Origin: Candidatus Frackibacter sp. WG13
GTDB lineage: Bacteria > Bacillota > Halanaerobiia > Halobacteroidales > Acetohalobiaceae
Assembly: GCF_900114655.1 (NCBI RefSeq)
Contig: NZ_FOTT01000028.1
Location: 1-34,626, forward strand
Direction of reading: 5' to 3'
DNA length: 34,626 bases
Shown: positions 33,557-34,626 of the stretch, in pieces
How positions within the stretch are numbered: position 1 is the stretch's first letter
Layout: every line of letters begins with the position of its first letter
Program-made: the position numbers and the translations under genes
Notes under the pieces: generated by a model
The model's input: only the letters and a program-made list of their open reading frames with translations
Database searches by the model: none
What the model was told of the DNA's origin: nothing

Positions 33557-34626
33557 ATGCAATTGACTTATGTTCTAGAGTTGTTAAAACCAACCAAAAG
33601 AAAAGAGAATATATTCTTTGAAAATATTGCAGAAGTAGTTAAGAATCGTCAAAGCATTGCTAACAAACTTAAAGCAGGAAAAACTAAATTGAGCTCTGCT
33701 GACTTCAAAGAAATAAACCTCCCCTCGGCTGTTAAGAATCAAAATATCAGAGAAGTTAAAGCACTCTATAAAAGGTTTTTAAAATCTAATTCTGATAAAG
33801 AGAATCTAGAATTTAAAGATAATCAACCTATTTGCTATAATAATCAAAATTATAAAATTGATAATCATATAATCTCAATACCTCTCTATACTAGCAAATG
33901 CCAAAGATTTGCTTTTCCTGTTAAAGAGACTAATAGATTAAAGGAATTGCAAAATCATATTAAGAATAGCTGTAAATTAGGCAAAGCCAGCCTTTTCTAT
34001 AAAAGAGGCAAATGGTACTTTGCTGTCACAATTAAAATAGACAATAAAAAAAGCACTAACTCTAATGTAATGGGAATTGATATAGGACTTCGTCAATTAG
34101 CTGTTGCTAGTATTAAAACTACTAAAGGTAAAGAGATTAATCGTCAATTCTATGATGGTAAAGAAGCAGGTTTCATTCGTAAAAAATATCGTTCATTAAG
34201 AAGAAAGTTAGGTAAATCTAAAAAGATTAAAGCTATTAAGAATATTAATGACAAAGAGCAGAGATGGATGAGAGATTTAAACCATAAAATTAGTAAACAA
34301 CTTATTAATCTTGCTGTGCAAGAGCAAGTTGGCACTATAATTATGGAGAATCTAGAGAATATCCGTAATACTGCTCAAAGTCTTAATAAAGCAGATAGAA
34401 ACCTTCATAGCTGGACTTTCTATCAACTTCAACAATTTATTGAGTATAAAGCTAAATTAACTGGGATTAAAGTGGAATATATTAATCCTAAATATACATC
34501 CCAGAGTTGTTCTAAATGTGGTGAAGTTAAGAAATCAAATCGTAAAGCTAATTTATATTCTTGTGTGTGTGGTAATAATATCCACGCTGATTTAAATGCA
34601 AGTAGAAATATAGCAAATAAATATTT
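33557..34626 (+). CDS. tnpB: TnpB RNA-guided nuclease, C-terminus cut by window edge
   Basis: An open frame from ATG 33557 runs 356 codons to the right edge, slightly short of a full TnpB. RuvC-like catalytic residues are all present: D175 in GIDIGLRQLAV, E264 in IMENLENI and D345 in HADLNASRNIA. A zinc ribbon has C318 and C321 (CSKC) and C336 and C338 (CVC). TnpB proteins are RNA-guided DNA nucleases that cut the donor site and help keep the element; their guide RNA usually overlaps the 3' end of the gene, which is outside this window. AAAGGTG lies before the ATG, and the gap to tnpA is 5 nt. Confidence 0.93.
   Translation, partial: MQLTYVLELLKPTKRKENIFFENIAEVVKNRQSIANKLKAGKTKLSSADFKEINLPSAVKNQNIREVKALYKRFLKSNSDKENLEFKDNQPICYNNQNYKIDNHIISIPLYTSKCQRFAFPVKETNRLKELQNHIKNSCKLGKASLFYKRGKWYFAVTIKIDNKKSTNSNVMGIDIGLRQLAVASIKTTKGKEINRQFYDGKEAGFIRKKYRSLRRKLGKSKKIKAIKNINDKEQRWMRDLNHKISKQLINLAVQEQVGTIIMENLENIRNTAQSLNKADRNLHSWTFYQLQQFIEYKAKLTGIKVEYINPKYTSQSCSKCGEVKKSNRKANLYSCVCGNNIHADLNASRNIANKY

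Overview
The window looks like chromosomal DNA of a low-GC, AT-rich Firmicute. Support for this comes from strong GGAGG-type ribosome binding sites before most genes, a Bacillus-type SOS box, a SpoIID-family protein, GTG starts and many AT-rich promoters. The gene set and the short intergenic repeats would suit a halophilic anaerobe of the Halanaerobiales (Orenia or Halobacteroides type), but that placement is inference. Nearly every gene lies on the minus strand. The exceptions are a divergent mannose-6-phosphate isomerase gene and an IS200/IS605 element at the right end. I saw no rRNA, tRNA or CRISPR array.

Region 1 (1-3470) holds a small membrane protein, a lipoprotein with YD-type repeats, and a large unrecognised protein that runs off the left edge. 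They are closely spaced and share one promoter. Region 2 (3640-6850) holds a phenylacetate-CoA ligase and a sodium:solute symporter, separated by a GC-rich, strongly folded non-coding element. Region 3 (7060-12750) holds a PHP phosphoesterase fused to a HhH-GPD glycosylase-like domain, a GH15 glucoamylase-type enzyme and a TPR-SpoIID/LytB protein.

Region 4 (13050-22240, plus 31574-32740) makes sugar nucleotides for surface polysaccharide: manA on the plus strand, then manC, galU, a phosphohexomutase gene and a Wzz-like chain-length protein as a minus-strand operon, then a LysM-bearing 5'-nucleotidase-like pseudoenzyme and rmlD, with ugd further right. Together they would lead from hexose phosphates to GDP-mannose, UDP-glucose, UDP-glucuronate and dTDP-rhamnose.

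Region 5 (22300-31330) is an accessory region made of modules. It carries an MntA/HepT pair, a remnant of an M14 carboxypeptidase, a radical SAM plus DUF4130 DNA-repair pair with an RHH/PIN toxin-antitoxin cassette inserted between its two genes, a truncated DUF6036-like gene with an unknown partner, a SWIM-SNF2 helicase and a VapBC-type pair. The modules are separated by copies of a repeat that combines a near-identical 41-nt promoter (TTGTTA-N17-TATAAT) with a hairpin whose stem is CCCATAACA/TGTTATGGG. The radical SAM promoter carries an SOS box matching the Bacillus consensus at 13 of 14 positions, so the repair pair is probably damage-induced. This modular repeat-flanked region and the interrupted SOS operon are the most interesting parts of the window.

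Region 6 (31340-34626) holds a 165-nt MITE-like inverted structure, ugd, a possible remnant of an IS end, and a tnpA-tnpB element whose tnpB is cut by the right edge.
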